Source: Pseudarthrobacter sp. GA104
Lineage (GTDB): Bacteria; Actinomycetota; Actinomycetes; Actinomycetales; Micrococcaceae
Assembly (NCBI RefSeq): GCF_009741265.1
Contig: NZ_WOWL01000001.1
Location: 2,542,001-2,606,000 of the forward strand
DNA length: 64,000 bases
Reading direction: 5' to 3'
Shown piece after piece: positions 48,016 to 57,215 of the stretch. The translations under genes and the position numbers were made by a program. Each line of letters begins with the position of its first letter. Position 1 is the first letter of the stretch. A model generated the notes under the pieces. It did not search any database and was not told where the DNA came from. It saw nothing but the letters and a program-made list of their open reading frames with translations.

Positions 48016-48642
48016 CTAATCCCAGGGGATCACCCGGTCCGCCGCCTGCCGGGTGGCCTGGATCAGCACGGCATTGGCTTCGTCGGGACCGGCTGCCCAC
48101 GCTTCCGCCGCCTGCCGGTCCATCCCGAACGAGACATGCCTTTCCACGAGCCTGCCCAGCCTCAGCGCCGGCGGCGTGTCCACGAACCACACCTCGTCCA
48201 GCCGGGCGCGGATGTCTTTCCAGGGTCCCTGCTCCATCAGCAGGTAGTTGCCCTCCGTGATGACCAGCGGCACCTCCGCCGGCACCGCAATGGAGGCTGC
48301 CACGGGTTCATCCAGGGTGCGCCGGAACTCCGGTGCGTAAACCACCGGCTCGTCGCGGCGGGCCAGGCGGTCCAGCAGCGAAAGGTACCCGCCGGCGTCG
48401 AACGTGTCCATGGCCCCCTTGCGCTGCCGGAGCGGCGTGCCGTCAATGATGGCGTTGCCCAGGTGGAAGCCGTCCATGGGGACCACCACGGCCTGCCCGG
48501 GCCCGAACTGCTGCCGGATCCATGCCGCGAAGGTGGACTTGCCCGAGCCGGGCGCTCCGGCGATGCCCAGGATGATGCGCGTCCCGGGAACCAGCCGGCG
48601 CCGGAGGGCGTCCATGGCCTGGGTGATCTCGGGGGAGTCCAT
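48016..48642 (-). CDS. P-loop nucleoside/sugar kinase (uridine kinase-like)
   Basis: 208 residues. Walker A GIAGAPGSGKST near residue 27, VVVPMDGFHLGNAIID, and LVITEGNYLLMEQGPWKDI. Belongs to the phosphoribulokinase/uridine kinase superfamily, in a branch including pantothenate-kinase-like and fructose-kinase-like proteins; substrate not readable. Confidence 0.8.
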   Translation of the reverse strand: MDSPEITQAMDALRRRLVPGTRIILGIAGAPGSGKSTFAAWIRQQFGPGQAVVVPMDGFHLGNAIIDGTPLRQRKGAMDTFDAGGYLSLLDRLARRDEPVVYAPEFRRTLDEPVAASIAVPAEVPLVITEGNYLLMEQGPWKDIRARLDEVWFVDTPPALRLGRLVERHVSFGMDRQAAEAWAAGPDEANAVLIQATRQAADRVIPWD

Positions 48643-48677
48643 GCCAAAAGCCTAGACTGCCCGGGGCCCGGACATGC

Positions 48678-48774
48678 GCTGAGCCTCCCCGCCTTGGGCT
48701 TCGGGGACGGCAACGTTCGACGGCGTTTCGCCGGGACACGCCGTCGTCCGTCCTTGAAGGCGGGGAGGCTCAGC
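48678..48774. terminator. 97-nt nested hairpin after the pullulanase gene
   Basis: 18-bp perfect outer arms (48678-48695 and 48757-48774), an inner 8-bp stem (48718-48725 with 48739-48746), and a pairing of GGACGG with CCGTCC between them. It lies downstream of the pullulanase stop and before the kinase start. Confidence 0.75.
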
Positions 48775-48808
48775 AGCGGGCTCTTCAGCCGGGCTTGCTT
48801 GGGGCGGG

Positions 48809-51800
48809 CTAGCCGGCCTGGAACACCGCTACGGTGCGGGCCGGGACGGTGAAGCTGCCGGTGGCCGGATTGTGGGTGGCCGTCCTGACCACCGGATCGA
48901 TGCCCGATGCCTGGACCGGGTGCAGGCTGTAGGCGGTACCGGTTGTTCCGGCAACTGCCTGGGTCACAGCCTCATCGGCGGCGTTGAACACCACCACCAG
49001 CCCGCTCAGGTCCTTGTCCACGTCCGGACCCACTGAATCGTTGATGTGCATGACCACGACGCCTGGAGCCTGGTCCGGCCCTGCGGCAGGGAAGGAGACC
49101 TTCTGCTGCACCAGGCCGGCATCACCCAGGTGGAACAGGGGCGTGCTCTTGCGGATCTGCAGCAGCTCAGCCGCCCGGCCGCGCGCTTCAGCGATCGCGG
49201 CGGGTGCTGGCTTCAGTGCGGGGTCCGCCAGCAGCGGGCGCAGGTACTGGTACTTGTCCTCGTTGTCGGCCTTGGGCGGGAGTCCGCGGCCGAAGCCGTT
49301 GGTGCCATCCGTGTGGTCAAGGATGTTGAACCAGTCACCCGAGTCGTAGCTGTTGCGGTCCAGCGACTTGCTGCGGAGGGATTCCCCGCCCGCGTGCCAG
49401 AAGGAGATCCCCTGGCTGAACGCCGTGGTGCTGAGTGCAAGGGTCTGCATCCGTGTCCGTTCCGCCATGGGAGTGTCCTGCGGCAGCTTCAGGGCGAGGG
49501 CATCGAACAGTGTCTCGTTGTCGTGCGCCTCCACATAGGTGACCGCCTCCTGCGGATCGCTGGTGTAGCCCGCCGGTGCCCCGTTGTAGGGCACATCGGA
49601 GCCCTTGACGGTGGCTCCGGTGCGGTCAACGAAGGAGTAGTCCTTCAGGTTGCCGGTCAGTCCCACCTTGATCAGGTCCTGGGCAAGGAGGAGCGTTGCC
49701 TTCTGCTGCTCCGGCGTGCCGTTGGCCGGGGAGCTGTTGGGGTCGGTGAACAGGCCGGACGCGAAGCCCTGGACCCGGGGGTCGGGATCAAAGGGACCGC
49801 CGCCGCGGACGGCGTCACGCAGCCGGTCGTTGAAGGTGCCGATGCCCGTTCCGGCCATGTTCTCCTGGGTGGCCTGGACGAACCTGGCATTGTTGGCCAC
49901 CTCGCCGAAGTTCCAGCCTTCGCCGTAGAGGGTGATGTTCTTGCCGTCCACGCCGTCCTTGGCGAGGGTCAGCTCATCCAGCGCTGCCCGGACGTCCAGC
50001 ATGTTCTGCTTCGAATGGTGGCCCATGAGGTCAAAGCGGAAGCCGTCCAGTTTGTAGGTTTTGGCAAGCGTTACCAGGGAATCGATCATGAGCTTGCCCA
50101 TCATCGTGTTTTCGGTAGCCGTGTTGGCGCAGCAGGTGGAGGTCTCAAGGGATCCGGTGGCGGCGTTCAGGCGGTGGTAGTAGCCGGGGACAATCCGGTC
50201 CAGGTTGTTGGAGCCGGACTGGCCGGCGCTCGAGGTGTGGTTGTAGACCACATCCTGGATGACGCGCGCACCGGCAGCGTTGAGGCCGGCCACCATTTCG
50301 CGGAACTCGGTGATCCGGGCGGTTCCGTCCGGGCTGGTGGCGTAGGAGCCTTCAGGGGTTGTGTAGTGCAGGGGATCGTAGCCCCAGTTGAACCCGTCCC
50401 TGGCCGCCGTTTCCGCGATGCATGCCTGCTGTTCCTCCGAATCCGCGGGGAGGGCCGCGAGGTCGCATCCTGGTTCGAGCTGTTCGCTGCGCTGCTCCTC
50501 GATGGTGCCGATGTCGTTGACGGGCAACAGGTGGACGGCGTTCATGCCGGCAGCGGTCAGCTCCCGGATGCGCCGCATGCCGTCGCTGTCCGGGTCTGCG
50601 AAGGCCTTGTACGTTCCGCGGTGTGTTTCCGGGACGGAGGAATCCGTGATCGAGAAGTCGCGGACGTGCAGCTCGTAGAGGGAGAGGTCCTCCGGCTTGT
50701 TGAGTGCCGGCTTCTGCAGCTTCTTCCAGCCGTCAGGGGCAAGGGACCTGTCCTCCACGTCAACAAAGAGGCTGCGCTCAGAGTTGGCTGAGAGGCCCAC
50801 GCTGTAGGGATCGGTAACCAGGTTCCGCTCAACCTTGCCGGTTTCCGGCACAAAGACCTCCACCTCGTACAGGTAGTAGGCGCCCTTCCAGTCCTTGTCT
50901 CCGCTCACGGACCAGACACCGTCCCGGGACGGTTCCATGGGGCGGCTGGAGACGGGCCCGCCGCCGGAGCCCGAGGCGTAGGTGTGGACGGTGACGCTGC
51001 GGGCAGTCGGCGCCCACAGTGACAGCTCCGGGCGGTTGCCCTTCCACGCCAGCCCGAGTTCCCGTTCCGCCGCGCCGCGGTACAGGGTGTCCAGAATGCC
51101 GGGAACCTGGACTCCGGTGGCTGCCGTGACCTTCCCGTCGGCACCGACGGCAGCGACGAGCAGCTGGCCCTTGAGCAGTTCGCCGGCGCGGGCCGCGTCA
51201 CCTTCCGCCATCCGCAGCGAGGCAAAGCCGGCCAAGTGGGGGTACCTGGCCGCCAGCCCTGCCTCCAGTGCGCCGGCCGTTTTTTCCAGTGCTGTGTAGC
51301 TGCCGCCGGTGACCTGCCCGTCCGCCACCGCCAGGCCGCCGTCGGGCGCGCTGTAGAGGCGGTAGGTTGTTCCCTCGGCTGCGGGGGCCTGCCAGGCGAT
51401 GGTGTCCGCTGACAGCCAGTGCGCGCCGGCTTCGGCGCCGAGTGCCTCGGGGACGTCGTCGCTGAGGGTGTGGCTGGCGTGGTCGTAGGTGAAGGTGACA
51501 GGGCCGCCGGGGGCGTTGAGGACAAGGTCGCCGCCGCCGGCTGCTCCGCCTGCACCGTAGTTTTCGTCCCACGAATTGTTGAGGGCAACCTTCATGCCGT
51601 AGGTGCCGGCGGGGATATCGAAGGTGGCGCGGTAGAGCGTTGCCGAGCCCTCAACGGGCCGGAGCCGGCTGGCCGCGCAGTCCGGCTGCCAGTCCCCGGG
51701 GCAGCCGATTTCCGATTGCAGCGAGCCAACGAGTGCCACCGCCTGGGGTACGGCCGTGTGGTCCGCGGATGCCGGGAGGGCGAAGCTCCCCAGGGCCAGA

Positions 51801-51886
51801 GGCGTGGCACAGGCCGCGGCCAGGGCTGCGGTGAGTTTCCTGTTGAGGGCAGCGGGCGGCCCGGATTTTGTGGAGTGATGAGTCAT
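48809..51886 (-). CDS. pulA: Secreted type I pullulanase (GH13)
   Basis: 1,025 residues; hydrolyses alpha-1,6 links of pullulan or branched starch outside the cell. Signal peptide about 1-42 (ALPASA before DHT). An X25-like starch-binding module ([44 protein letters not shown]), an N2/CBM48 region ([17 protein letters not shown]) and the GH13 barrel follow. The barrel has the pullulanase mark [19 protein letters not shown] near 500, nucleophile Asp in [11 protein letters not shown] near 617, acid Glu in [10 protein letters not shown] near 653 and [10 protein letters not shown]. No cell-wall anchor. Divergent from a LacI regulator. Confidence 0.93.
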   Translation of the reverse strand: MTHHSTKSGPPAALNRKLTAALAAACATPLALGSFALPASADHTAVPQAVALVGSLQSEIGCPGDWQPDCAASRLRPVEGSATLYRATFDIPAGTYGMKVALNNSWDENYGAGGAAGGGDLVLNAPGGPVTFTYDHASHTLSDDVPEALGAEAGAHWLSADTIAWQAPAAEGTTYRLYSAPDGGLAVADGQVTGGSYTALEKTAGALEAGLAARYPHLAGFASLRMAEGDAARAGELLKGQLLVAAVGADGKVTAATGVQVPGILDTLYRGAAERELGLAWKGNRPELSLWAPTARSVTVHTYASGSGGGPVSSRPMEPSRDGVWSVSGDKDWKGAYYLYEVEVFVPETGKVERNLVTDPYSVGLSANSERSLFVDVEDRSLAPDGWKKLQKPALNKPEDLSLYELHVRDFSITDSSVPETHRGTYKAFADPDSDGMRRIRELTAAGMNAVHLLPVNDIGTIEEQRSEQLEPGCDLAALPADSEEQQACIAETAARDGFNWGYDPLHYTTPEGSYATSPDGTARITEFREMVAGLNAAGARVIQDVVYNHTSSAGQSGSNNLDRIVPGYYHRLNAATGSLETSTCCANTATENTMMGKLMIDSLVTLAKTYKLDGFRFDLMGHHSKQNMLDVRAALDELTLAKDGVDGKNITLYGEGWNFGEVANNARFVQATQENMAGTGIGTFNDRLRDAVRGGGPFDPDPRVQGFASGLFTDPNSSPANGTPEQQKATLLLAQDLIKVGLTGNLKDYSFVDRTGATVKGSDVPYNGAPAGYTSDPQEAVTYVEAHDNETLFDALALKLPQDTPMAERTRMQTLALSTTAFSQGISFWHAGGESLRSKSLDRNSYDSGDWFNILDHTDGTNGFGRGLPPKADNEDKYQYLRPLLADPALKPAPAAIAEARGRAAELLQIRKSTPLFHLGDAGLVQQKVSFPAAGPDQAPGVVVMHINDSVGPDVDKDLSGLVVVFNAADEAVTQAVAGTTGTAYSLHPVQASGIDPVVRTATHNPATGSFTVPARTVAVFQAG

Positions 51887-51944
51887 GGAAGACCTTCCTT
51901 GAAGACGCCCCGGCCGTCAGCGGTGAGGAGCGGGGGTATCCACG

Positions 51945-51993
51945 AGCCTAAGTTTCCTTTCACATAGCGTCAATGTTTTTGCTGAAAATTTCA
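51945..51993 (-). promoter_or_regulatory. Pullulanase promoter with adjacent palindrome
   Basis: Minus strand -35 TTGACG (51973-51968), 17-base spacer, -10 TAGGCT (51950-51945). TGAAAATTTCA (51983-51993), an 11-bp palindrome, lies ten bases upstream of the -35 and could bind the divergent LacI protein or an activator. Confidence 0.55.
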
Positions 51994-52081
51994 CGTCTCG
52001 TTTTCATGATCCGAGCAGCCAATTGTCCGTACACTTGAAAGCACCATGACGTCCGGACTCCTGTTCCGGTGAAGGAGCCAC

Positions 52082-53167
52082 ATGAGCATGACCGGGGGCG
52101 GGGCGGCACCCGCCGCAACCGAACGTCCAAAATTGGAAGACCTGGCGCGGAAGGTCGGCGTCAGCATCGCCACGGTGTCCCGGGTGGTCAACGGGCGCAA
52201 GGGCGTTTCACGGGAAGTCCGGCAGGCAGTGCTGGCCGCCATGGACGACCTCGGCTATGAACGTCCCGACCGGGCCCGCAGTGACGTAAAGGGCCAGGTG
52301 GGCATCATCGTCCCGGACCTGGCCAACCCGATCTTTCCCGCCATAGCCCAGGCCGTGGTCTCCCTGCTCTCCCAGGAGGACTTCCTTCCCGTCATTTGCG
52401 CCCTGCCCGGCGGAGGGCGTTCCGAGGACGAATACATCGAGATGCTCGTGGCGCAGGGTGCCGCCGGCATCATCTTCATCTGCAGTGCCCACGCTGACGG
52501 GCAGGCGAGCCTCGAGCGCTACCACCGCCTTCGCGGCCGGGGAATCCCCTTCGTGCTGGTCAACGGCCCCCGCCCGGAACTCGGAGCGGCCTCGGTGTCC
52601 AATGACGATGCAGCCGCGATCAGCACCGCTGTCCAGCACCTTGCCAGCCTTGGACACCGCAAAGTGGGATTGGCCATTGGTCCCCACCGCTTCATCCCCA
52701 GCCGGCAGAAACTCGCCGGCTTCCGCTCGGCGCTCGCCGAATTCCTGGGCGTGGACAACCCCGAGGCCCACACGGCCACGAGCATGTTCACCGTGGAAGG
52801 CGGCCAGAGCGCGGCCAACGAACTCCTCGACTCTGGCCATACCGCGATTGTGTGTGCTTCCGATGTCATGGCCCTTGGAGCCATCCGTGCCGCCCGGGCA
52901 AGGGGCCTGCGCGTGCCCGAAGACGTATCCATCGTCGGTTTCGACGACTCGACGTTGATGGCCCTCACCGATCCGCCGCTGACAACGCTCCGGCAGCCTG
53001 CCGCCGCGATTGCCCACGCTGCGGTCCATGCCCTCGCTGCCGAGCTTGCCGGTGAGCAGTCCACGCACTCGCCGGTGGTCCTGGCATCCGACCTGGTGCT
53101 GCGCGGTTCTACCGGTCCTGCGGCAAAGCCTTCAGGCCGGCAACGCAGCCAACGATCCCCGCAATAA
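52082..53167 (+). CDS. LacI-family transcriptional regulator
   Basis: 361 residues. Helix-turn-helix PKLEDLARKVGVSIATVSRVVNGRKGVSREVRQAV, hinge LGYERPDRARSD, and a sugar-binding-like domain (GIIVPDLANPIFPAIAQAV, FDDSTLMALTDPPLTTLRQPAAAIA). ATG 52082 has AAGGAG five bases upstream. Divergent from the pullulanase gene, so a maltose/maltodextrin regulator is likely. Its 3' end overlaps the SMR gene on the other strand by 59 bp. Confidence 0.88.
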   Translation: MSMTGGGAAPAATERPKLEDLARKVGVSIATVSRVVNGRKGVSREVRQAVLAAMDDLGYERPDRARSDVKGQVGIIVPDLANPIFPAIAQAVVSLLSQEDFLPVICALPGGGRSEDEYIEMLVAQGAAGIIFICSAHADGQASLERYHRLRGRGIPFVLVNGPRPELGAASVSNDDAAAISTAVQHLASLGHRKVGLAIGPHRFIPSRQKLAGFRSALAEFLGVDNPEAHTATSMFTVEGGQSAANELLDSGHTAIVCASDVMALGAIRAARARGLRVPEDVSIVGFDDSTLMALTDPPLTTLRQPAAAIAHAAVHALAAELAGEQSTHSPVVLASDLVLRGSTGPAAKPSGRQRSQRSPQ

Positions 53168-53447
53168 AGACCACTTTGAGCACGCTGAAGGCTTCCGCGC
53201 CGGTGGCCATTGCCCAGCCGACGGTCAGGGCGGCGCCAACCCCCACCCACACGGCGTAGGCGGTGCCCAGGGGGATGTGCCGGATGGCCCAGCCCAGTCC
53301 CAGCATGCTGAACGTTGCCGTAACGGCGAAAACTATGGTAGGGAGCGGTTTGCTGAAGCCGTAGGACAGGCCAAGGGCCGTGGCCCACACGGCTTCCAGG
53401 GCCGCCGAGGCCAGCAGGACTACCCAGGGAACCCTGCGCTGCAGCAT
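53109..53447 (-). CDS. Small multidrug resistance (SMR) family protein, subunit 2
   Basis: 112 residues, four helices. Conserved membrane Glu in LEAVWATALGLSYG and the SugE/Gdx-like pattern PLGTAYAVWVGVGAALTV. The ATG overlaps the stop of the partner gene (TGATG), indicating a paired, heteromeric transporter. Guanidinium or quaternary-cation export is possible. Confidence 0.85.
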   Translation of the reverse strand: MLQRRVPWVVLLASAALEAVWATALGLSYGFSKPLPTIVFAVTATFSMLGLGWAIRHIPLGTAYAVWVGVGAALTVGWAMATGAEAFSVLKVVFIAGIVGCVAGLKALPQDR

Positions 53448-53770
53448 CACGCCACCACCTTCAAGCCCGCCACGCACACGGCGATGCCGGACAGCAGGAG
53501 GAGGCGTGCCGCCGTCGGGCGCTCCACCCTGGTGGCAATCGCGTAGGCGGAGGTCAGCACCACGCCCACGCCTACCCACACGGCGTAGGCCGTGCCGGTG
53601 GGAATGGACTGCATGGCCAGGGCCAGGCCGCCGGTGCTTGCCGCGGCGGACGCCAGGAAGAGTGCGGCCGGAGCGATGCGGCGGCGTCCGGAAGCCTGGA
53701 AGGCGCGGTGCAAGGCTGCCGCCCAGACGGCTTCAAGGGCGCCGGAAAGAATGAGTATCAGCCACGACAT
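53447..53770 (-). CDS. Small multidrug resistance (SMR) family protein, subunit 1
   Basis: 107 residues, four helices: MSWLILILSGALEAVWAAALH with the ion-coupling Glu, then SIPTGTAYAVWVGVGVVLTSAYAIA. The start is ATG 53770; a longer frame upstream is not membrane-like. Translationally coupled with the second SMR gene. No ykkC-type guanidine riboswitch could be recognised upstream. Confidence 0.85.
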   Translation of the reverse strand: MSWLILILSGALEAVWAAALHRAFQASGRRRIAPAALFLASAAASTGGLALAMQSIPTGTAYAVWVGVGVVLTSAYAIATRVERPTAARLLLLSGIAVCVAGLKVVA

Positions 53771-53916
53771 ACGGGATCCTTTGGCCAGTCTTGTCGTGTG
53801 CCGGGTACTGAACCGTCGTCCGGAGGCTCGGGTGCAGAGCCTTGGTTTCCAGCGTAGCAACGCACGACGGCGGCGGGCCACCGGTGGTGCCGAACCTCAC
53901 CACCGCCTCCCCCCAC

Positions 53917-53982
53917 CCCAACTAGGTAGCGCTAAGTGTCGTTATGACCCTCCAAAACGACACTTAGCGCAACTTAGTTGGG
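53917..53982. repeat. Long intergenic inverted repeat, copy C
   Basis: Arms of 27 bp (53917-53943 and 53956-53982) with two mismatches and a 12-base loop differing from copies A and B. Lies between the ferritin stop and the SMR start, 12 bp from the former. Confidence 0.85.
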
Positions 53983-53993
53983 CCGGGCGGGGG

Positions 53994-54524
53994 TTAGAGC
54001 GCGCCGCCCGCCGCTTCGGGAGCGGAAGCATCGCGGCCGCCGTCGCCGATGGTCTCCCGGGCGATGAAGTTCTCGATGTCGAACAGGTTGTCCGCGCGCT
54101 CGGCGATGTTCAGGAGCGTGGTCATCGAGGAGACTTCCTCCACCTGTTCCTTGAGGAACCAGAGCATGAACTGCTCGCCCAAAGCGTCATTTTCGCCACG
54201 GGCCGCCCGGAACAGGTCCTCGATGTTCTTGGTCACTTCCTTCTCCTGCTGCAGGGCCAGGGCCAGCGGCTCGGTGACGGAGGCGAAGTCGTTGCGGACG
54301 GCCGGAACGCCGGGGATGGTGAAGGTGATGTCCCGGTCCAGCATGTACTGGACCATCATCATGGCGTGGTTCCGCTCCTCCACGGACTGGCGGTAGAAGT
54401 ACCTGGCCAGTTGGGGGAGGTCCTGGTTGGCGAACCAGGTGGCCACGGCAATGTACTGCTGCGACGCAGTGAACTCATTGCCGATCTGGGTGGACAGGAG
54501 GGCATTGAAGTTTGAAGTGGTCAT
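53994..54524 (-). CDS. ftn: Non-haem ferritin
   Basis: 176 residues, iron storage cage subunit. Ferroxidase centre residues are visible: Glu17 (NEFTASQQY), Glu50 and His53 (VEERNHA), Glu94 (QQEKEVT) and Gln127 (LKEQVEE). A 17-residue Ala/Gly/Asp-rich C-terminal tail follows. No haem-binding Met typical of bacterioferritin can be assigned. Confidence 0.93.
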   Translation of the reverse strand: MTTSNFNALLSTQIGNEFTASQQYIAVATWFANQDLPQLARYFYRQSVEERNHAMMMVQYMLDRDITFTIPGVPAVRNDFASVTEPLALALQQEKEVTKNIEDLFRAARGENDALGEQFMLWFLKEQVEEVSSMTTLLNIAERADNLFDIENFIARETIGDGGRDASAPEAAGGAL

Positions 54525-54579
54525 AGCCCGAGTCTAGGGACGGCCGAGGGGCGTGGCCAGTGTGGGAAGGCTTCACTTC

Positions 54580-55761
54580 TCAGCCGGCCCGCTGCACCAG
54601 CAACTGTTCAACACGCTCCGGCGCGTAAAGGCTCTCCTCCACCAGCCTGCACAGTCCAATGGCCGTGGCGGTCCTGCTGTCCGCCGGCACAATCTCCAGG
54701 TCCACCAAGGAGGGTTCGAAGGCGTCGTCCAGGATCTGCCGGCGGCAGGCGCCCAGGAAGTCCGGGAGCACTCCGACGAGCCCGCCAATGGCGATGCGCC
54801 CCGGGTTCAGCGTGCCCACGGTCGCGGCGAGCGCACGTCCCAGCACCCTTCCGGCTTCCGCGACGGCGGAGCGAACGGCGGGATTGCTGTCACAGGCGTC
54901 CACAAGCTGCCGCAGCGTCCCATAGCTGGAGAGCTTCGGATCGGCGAGCAGCGCCCGCCCCGAGGCCACCGCGGCGAGGCAGCCGTCCCTGCCGCAGCGG
55001 CAGCGCCGGCCCGCGGCCTCGGGAACGCGGACGTGCCCGATGTCCCCGGCGGCGCCGTGGGCGCCACGCACCAGGGCGCCGCCGACGATGATGCCGGAGC
55101 CGACGCCGGTGCTGACTTTGACAGCCACGAGGGATTCCAGCGGCTCCCGGACCCCCCCGACGGCCATCGAGCGGGCGTCATTTTCCAGCAGGACCGGGCA
55201 GTCCAGCCTTGACTCCATCACCTCCTGCAGGCGCAGGAGGTCCCAGTGGGCAAGGACAGTCCGCTCCAGCCCCAGCCGGTGGAGCGGGTCCACGGGAGCG
55301 GGCAGTCCCACTCCCGCCCCCACGGGCTGCCGCCCGTCGAGCAGCCGGAGGGATTCCTTGATGACCTGGCCGGCCACGTCCTCCTGGGACCGCGTGATGT
55401 CGATGGGCAGCCGGGCGGAGCCCACGATTTCGCGGCTCAGGGACAGGAGGTGGATCCCCGCATGGGTGTGGCCGATCTCGATGCCGAGGACCAGCTTGTT
55501 GCGGTCATCGAAGCGAAGGGCGCGCGGCGGCCTGCCGCGCTGCGCATGGATTGGGGTGGATTCGTAAACCAGGCCCGCGGCGAAAAGCGCGTCGAGCCGT
55601 TCATAGAGGGTGGACCGCGCCATGCCCGTGATGTCCAGGAGTTCCGCGCGGCTGTAACCTGCCGCGTTCGAGCGCAGCAGCTGGAGGACATGGCCGGCGC
55701 TGGTGGCCAGCCCCACCGGAGGCTGGCCAGAGCCCCCGACGAGCGTCCTCTGCTGGGTCAT
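54580..55761 (-). CDS. ROK-family transcriptional regulator of the adjacent ABC operon
   Basis: 393 residues. Winged helix at about 20-75 (AGHVLQLLRSNAAGYSRAELLDITGMARSTLYERLDALFAAGLV), then the ROK domain (LGIEIGHTHAGIHL, VSTGVGSGIIVGGALVRGAHGAAGDIGHVRV) and zinc motif CRCGRDGCLAAVASG. The usual kinase-type Glu of ExGH is Asp, and the Glu after the zinc cysteines is Ala, in line with a regulator lacking kinase activity. Divergent from the binding-protein gene, with a palindrome between. Confidence 0.9.
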   Translation of the reverse strand: MTQQRTLVGGSGQPPVGLATSAGHVLQLLRSNAAGYSRAELLDITGMARSTLYERLDALFAAGLVYESTPIHAQRGRPPRALRFDDRNKLVLGIEIGHTHAGIHLLSLSREIVGSARLPIDITRSQEDVAGQVIKESLRLLDGRQPVGAGVGLPAPVDPLHRLGLERTVLAHWDLLRLQEVMESRLDCPVLLENDARSMAVGGVREPLESLVAVKVSTGVGSGIIVGGALVRGAHGAAGDIGHVRVPEAAGRRCRCGRDGCLAAVASGRALLADPKLSSYGTLRQLVDACDSNPAVRSAVAEAGRVLGRALAATVGTLNPGRIAIGGLVGVLPDFLGACRRQILDDAFEPSLVDLEIVPADSRTATAIGLCRLVEESLYAPERVEQLLVQRAG

Positions 55762-55834
55762 GCTGCTCGCTCCCTCTGAAGTGGACCAGGCTGTCCTGCA
55801 GCCGGGGCGTTGACGTGGTCTGGATCACACAATT

Positions 55835-55862
55835 ATGATCGATCATCAGACAAAAATACTAT
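55835..55862 (+). promoter_or_regulatory. Palindrome and -10 in the ROK/ABC divergent region
   Basis: ATGATCGATCAT (55835-55846) is a perfect palindrome, flanked by TCTG and CAGA. A -10-like TACTAT (55857-55862) follows, so the palindrome covers the -35 position. Probable ROK operator. Confidence 0.55.
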
Positions 55863-55886
55863 CTGCCCTTTAAGCAGGAGGCTCCC

Positions 55887-57215
55887 ATGTCCGATCTCGC
55901 TCACTTCGACGTCAGCCGGCGGACCTTGTTGAAAGGAGGCCTGCTGGCCCTGGCCACGGGCCCCCTCCTCGCGGCCTGCGGCGTGAATACCAGCGGAAGC
56001 GGAGGGGCTGGCTCGGTCAACTTCCTCTCCACCCAGTTCTCCCCGGTGGAGGAGCGGCAGAAGTACGAAGCCACGCTCAAGAAGTTCGCCGGGGATATCA
56101 AGGTGGCCTACAACCCCGTTGACACCGGCATCTTCAACACCACCCTGAAGTCCCAGCTTGCCGCAGGGAAGGTGGAGGTGGGAATTGCGGGAGGCCTGCA
56201 CGGCGACCTCGTTCCCTTCGCCTCACAGCTGGAGGACCTGAGTTCCCTGATGAAGGACCTGTCCTCGGCAGGATACTCAGACGACCTGAAGGAGCTGTCC
56301 AAGCTGGGCACGGACGTTCCCCGGTACATTCCGTGGATCCAGGCGACATATGTGCTAGCGATCAACAAGAAGGCGCTTGAGTGGCTGCCGTCGGGAGCCG
56401 ACGTCAACAAACTCACCTACGATCAATACCTGGCATGGGCGCAGGCCGCCAAGGCGGCCAACGGCCGGCCGGTCTTCGGCATTCCGGCCGGGCCCAAGGG
56501 CCTCCACCACCGCTTCTACCAGGGTTTCCTCCTCCCCAGCTTCACTGGCGGACAAATCACCACCTTCCGCAACCCGGATGCCGTCACGGCCTGGACCTAT
56601 ATGCGGGAGCTTTGGGCCAACATGAACCCGGCCTCCGCGAATTACGACTTCATGCAGGAACCGCTCGGCAACGGCGAGGTCCTGGTGGCCTGGGACCATG
56701 TGGCCCGCCTTATCACCGCGGTCAAGGACAAGCCCGACGAGTGGCTGATGGTGCCGGCGCCGTCCGGTCCGAAGGGCAAGGGCTACCTGCTGATCGTCGG
56801 CGGCATGGCAGTGCCCCAAGGTTCACCCGAGAAGGACAAGGCCTTCGAACTCATCAAGGCCCTGTCCAAGCCCGAGGCGCAGATTGAAACACTGAAATCC
56901 AATTCCTTCTTCCCCGTTGTCAAGACGGACGTCGGCGGCGACCTTCCCGGCGGCGTGGCCCTTGAGGCAAAGGCAGTCAAGGCCCAGCAGGAGGCCTCCG
57001 ATGCGCTGCTCGCACTGCCGCCGGTCGGCCTGGGAGAAAAAGACCCGCAGGTTTCCCAGCTCTTCAAGAACTGCTTCCAGGAAATCTGCCTGAACAACGC
57101 CGACGTGAAGGCGACGCTGGACCGGCAGGGTGCGGAACTCGCGAAGATCATGGACAGCCTCAACGTCCCCTGCTGGGCGCCCGATCCCAAACAGACCCCA
57201 TGTAAGGTCGCCTGA
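55887..57215 (+). CDS. ABC transporter sugar-binding lipoprotein
   Basis: 442 residues. Twin-arginine-like signal SRRTLLKGGLLALATGPLLAAC with the lipid-modified Cys near residue 31, then a periplasmic-binding fold (SBP family 1: ATYVLAINKKALEWL, GEVLVAWDHVARLITAV). ATG 55887 has GCAGGAGG upstream. First gene of the operon; downstream hydrolase suggests glucosylglycerate, mannosylglycerate or a related glycoside as ligand. The ATG of the first permease overlaps its stop. Confidence 0.9.
   Translation: MSDLAHFDVSRRTLLKGGLLALATGPLLAACGVNTSGSGGAGSVNFLSTQFSPVEERQKYEATLKKFAGDIKVAYNPVDTGIFNTTLKSQLAAGKVEVGIAGGLHGDLVPFASQLEDLSSLMKDLSSAGYSDDLKELSKLGTDVPRYIPWIQATYVLAINKKALEWLPSGADVNKLTYDQYLAWAQAAKAANGRPVFGIPAGPKGLHHRFYQGFLLPSFTGGQITTFRNPDAVTAWTYMRELWANMNPASANYDFMQEPLGNGEVLVAWDHVARLITAVKDKPDEWLMVPAPSGPKGKGYLLIVGGMAVPQGSPEKDKAFELIKALSKPEAQIETLKSNSFFPVVKTDVGGDLPGGVALEAKAVKAQQEASDALLALPPVGLGEKDPQVSQLFKNCFQEICLNNADVKATLDRQGAELAKIMDSLNVPCWAPDPKQTPCKVA

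Noticed and set aside
49046..50791. 581-codon plus-strand frame
   Set aside because: Antisense to the pullulanase barrel; no recognisable domain.
53771..53916. Guanidine riboswitch upstream of the SMR pair
   Set aside because: An ACGA sequence and a GGCTC/GAGCC hairpin exist, but neither the ykkC core nor two proper ACGR-loop hairpins can be formed by eye.
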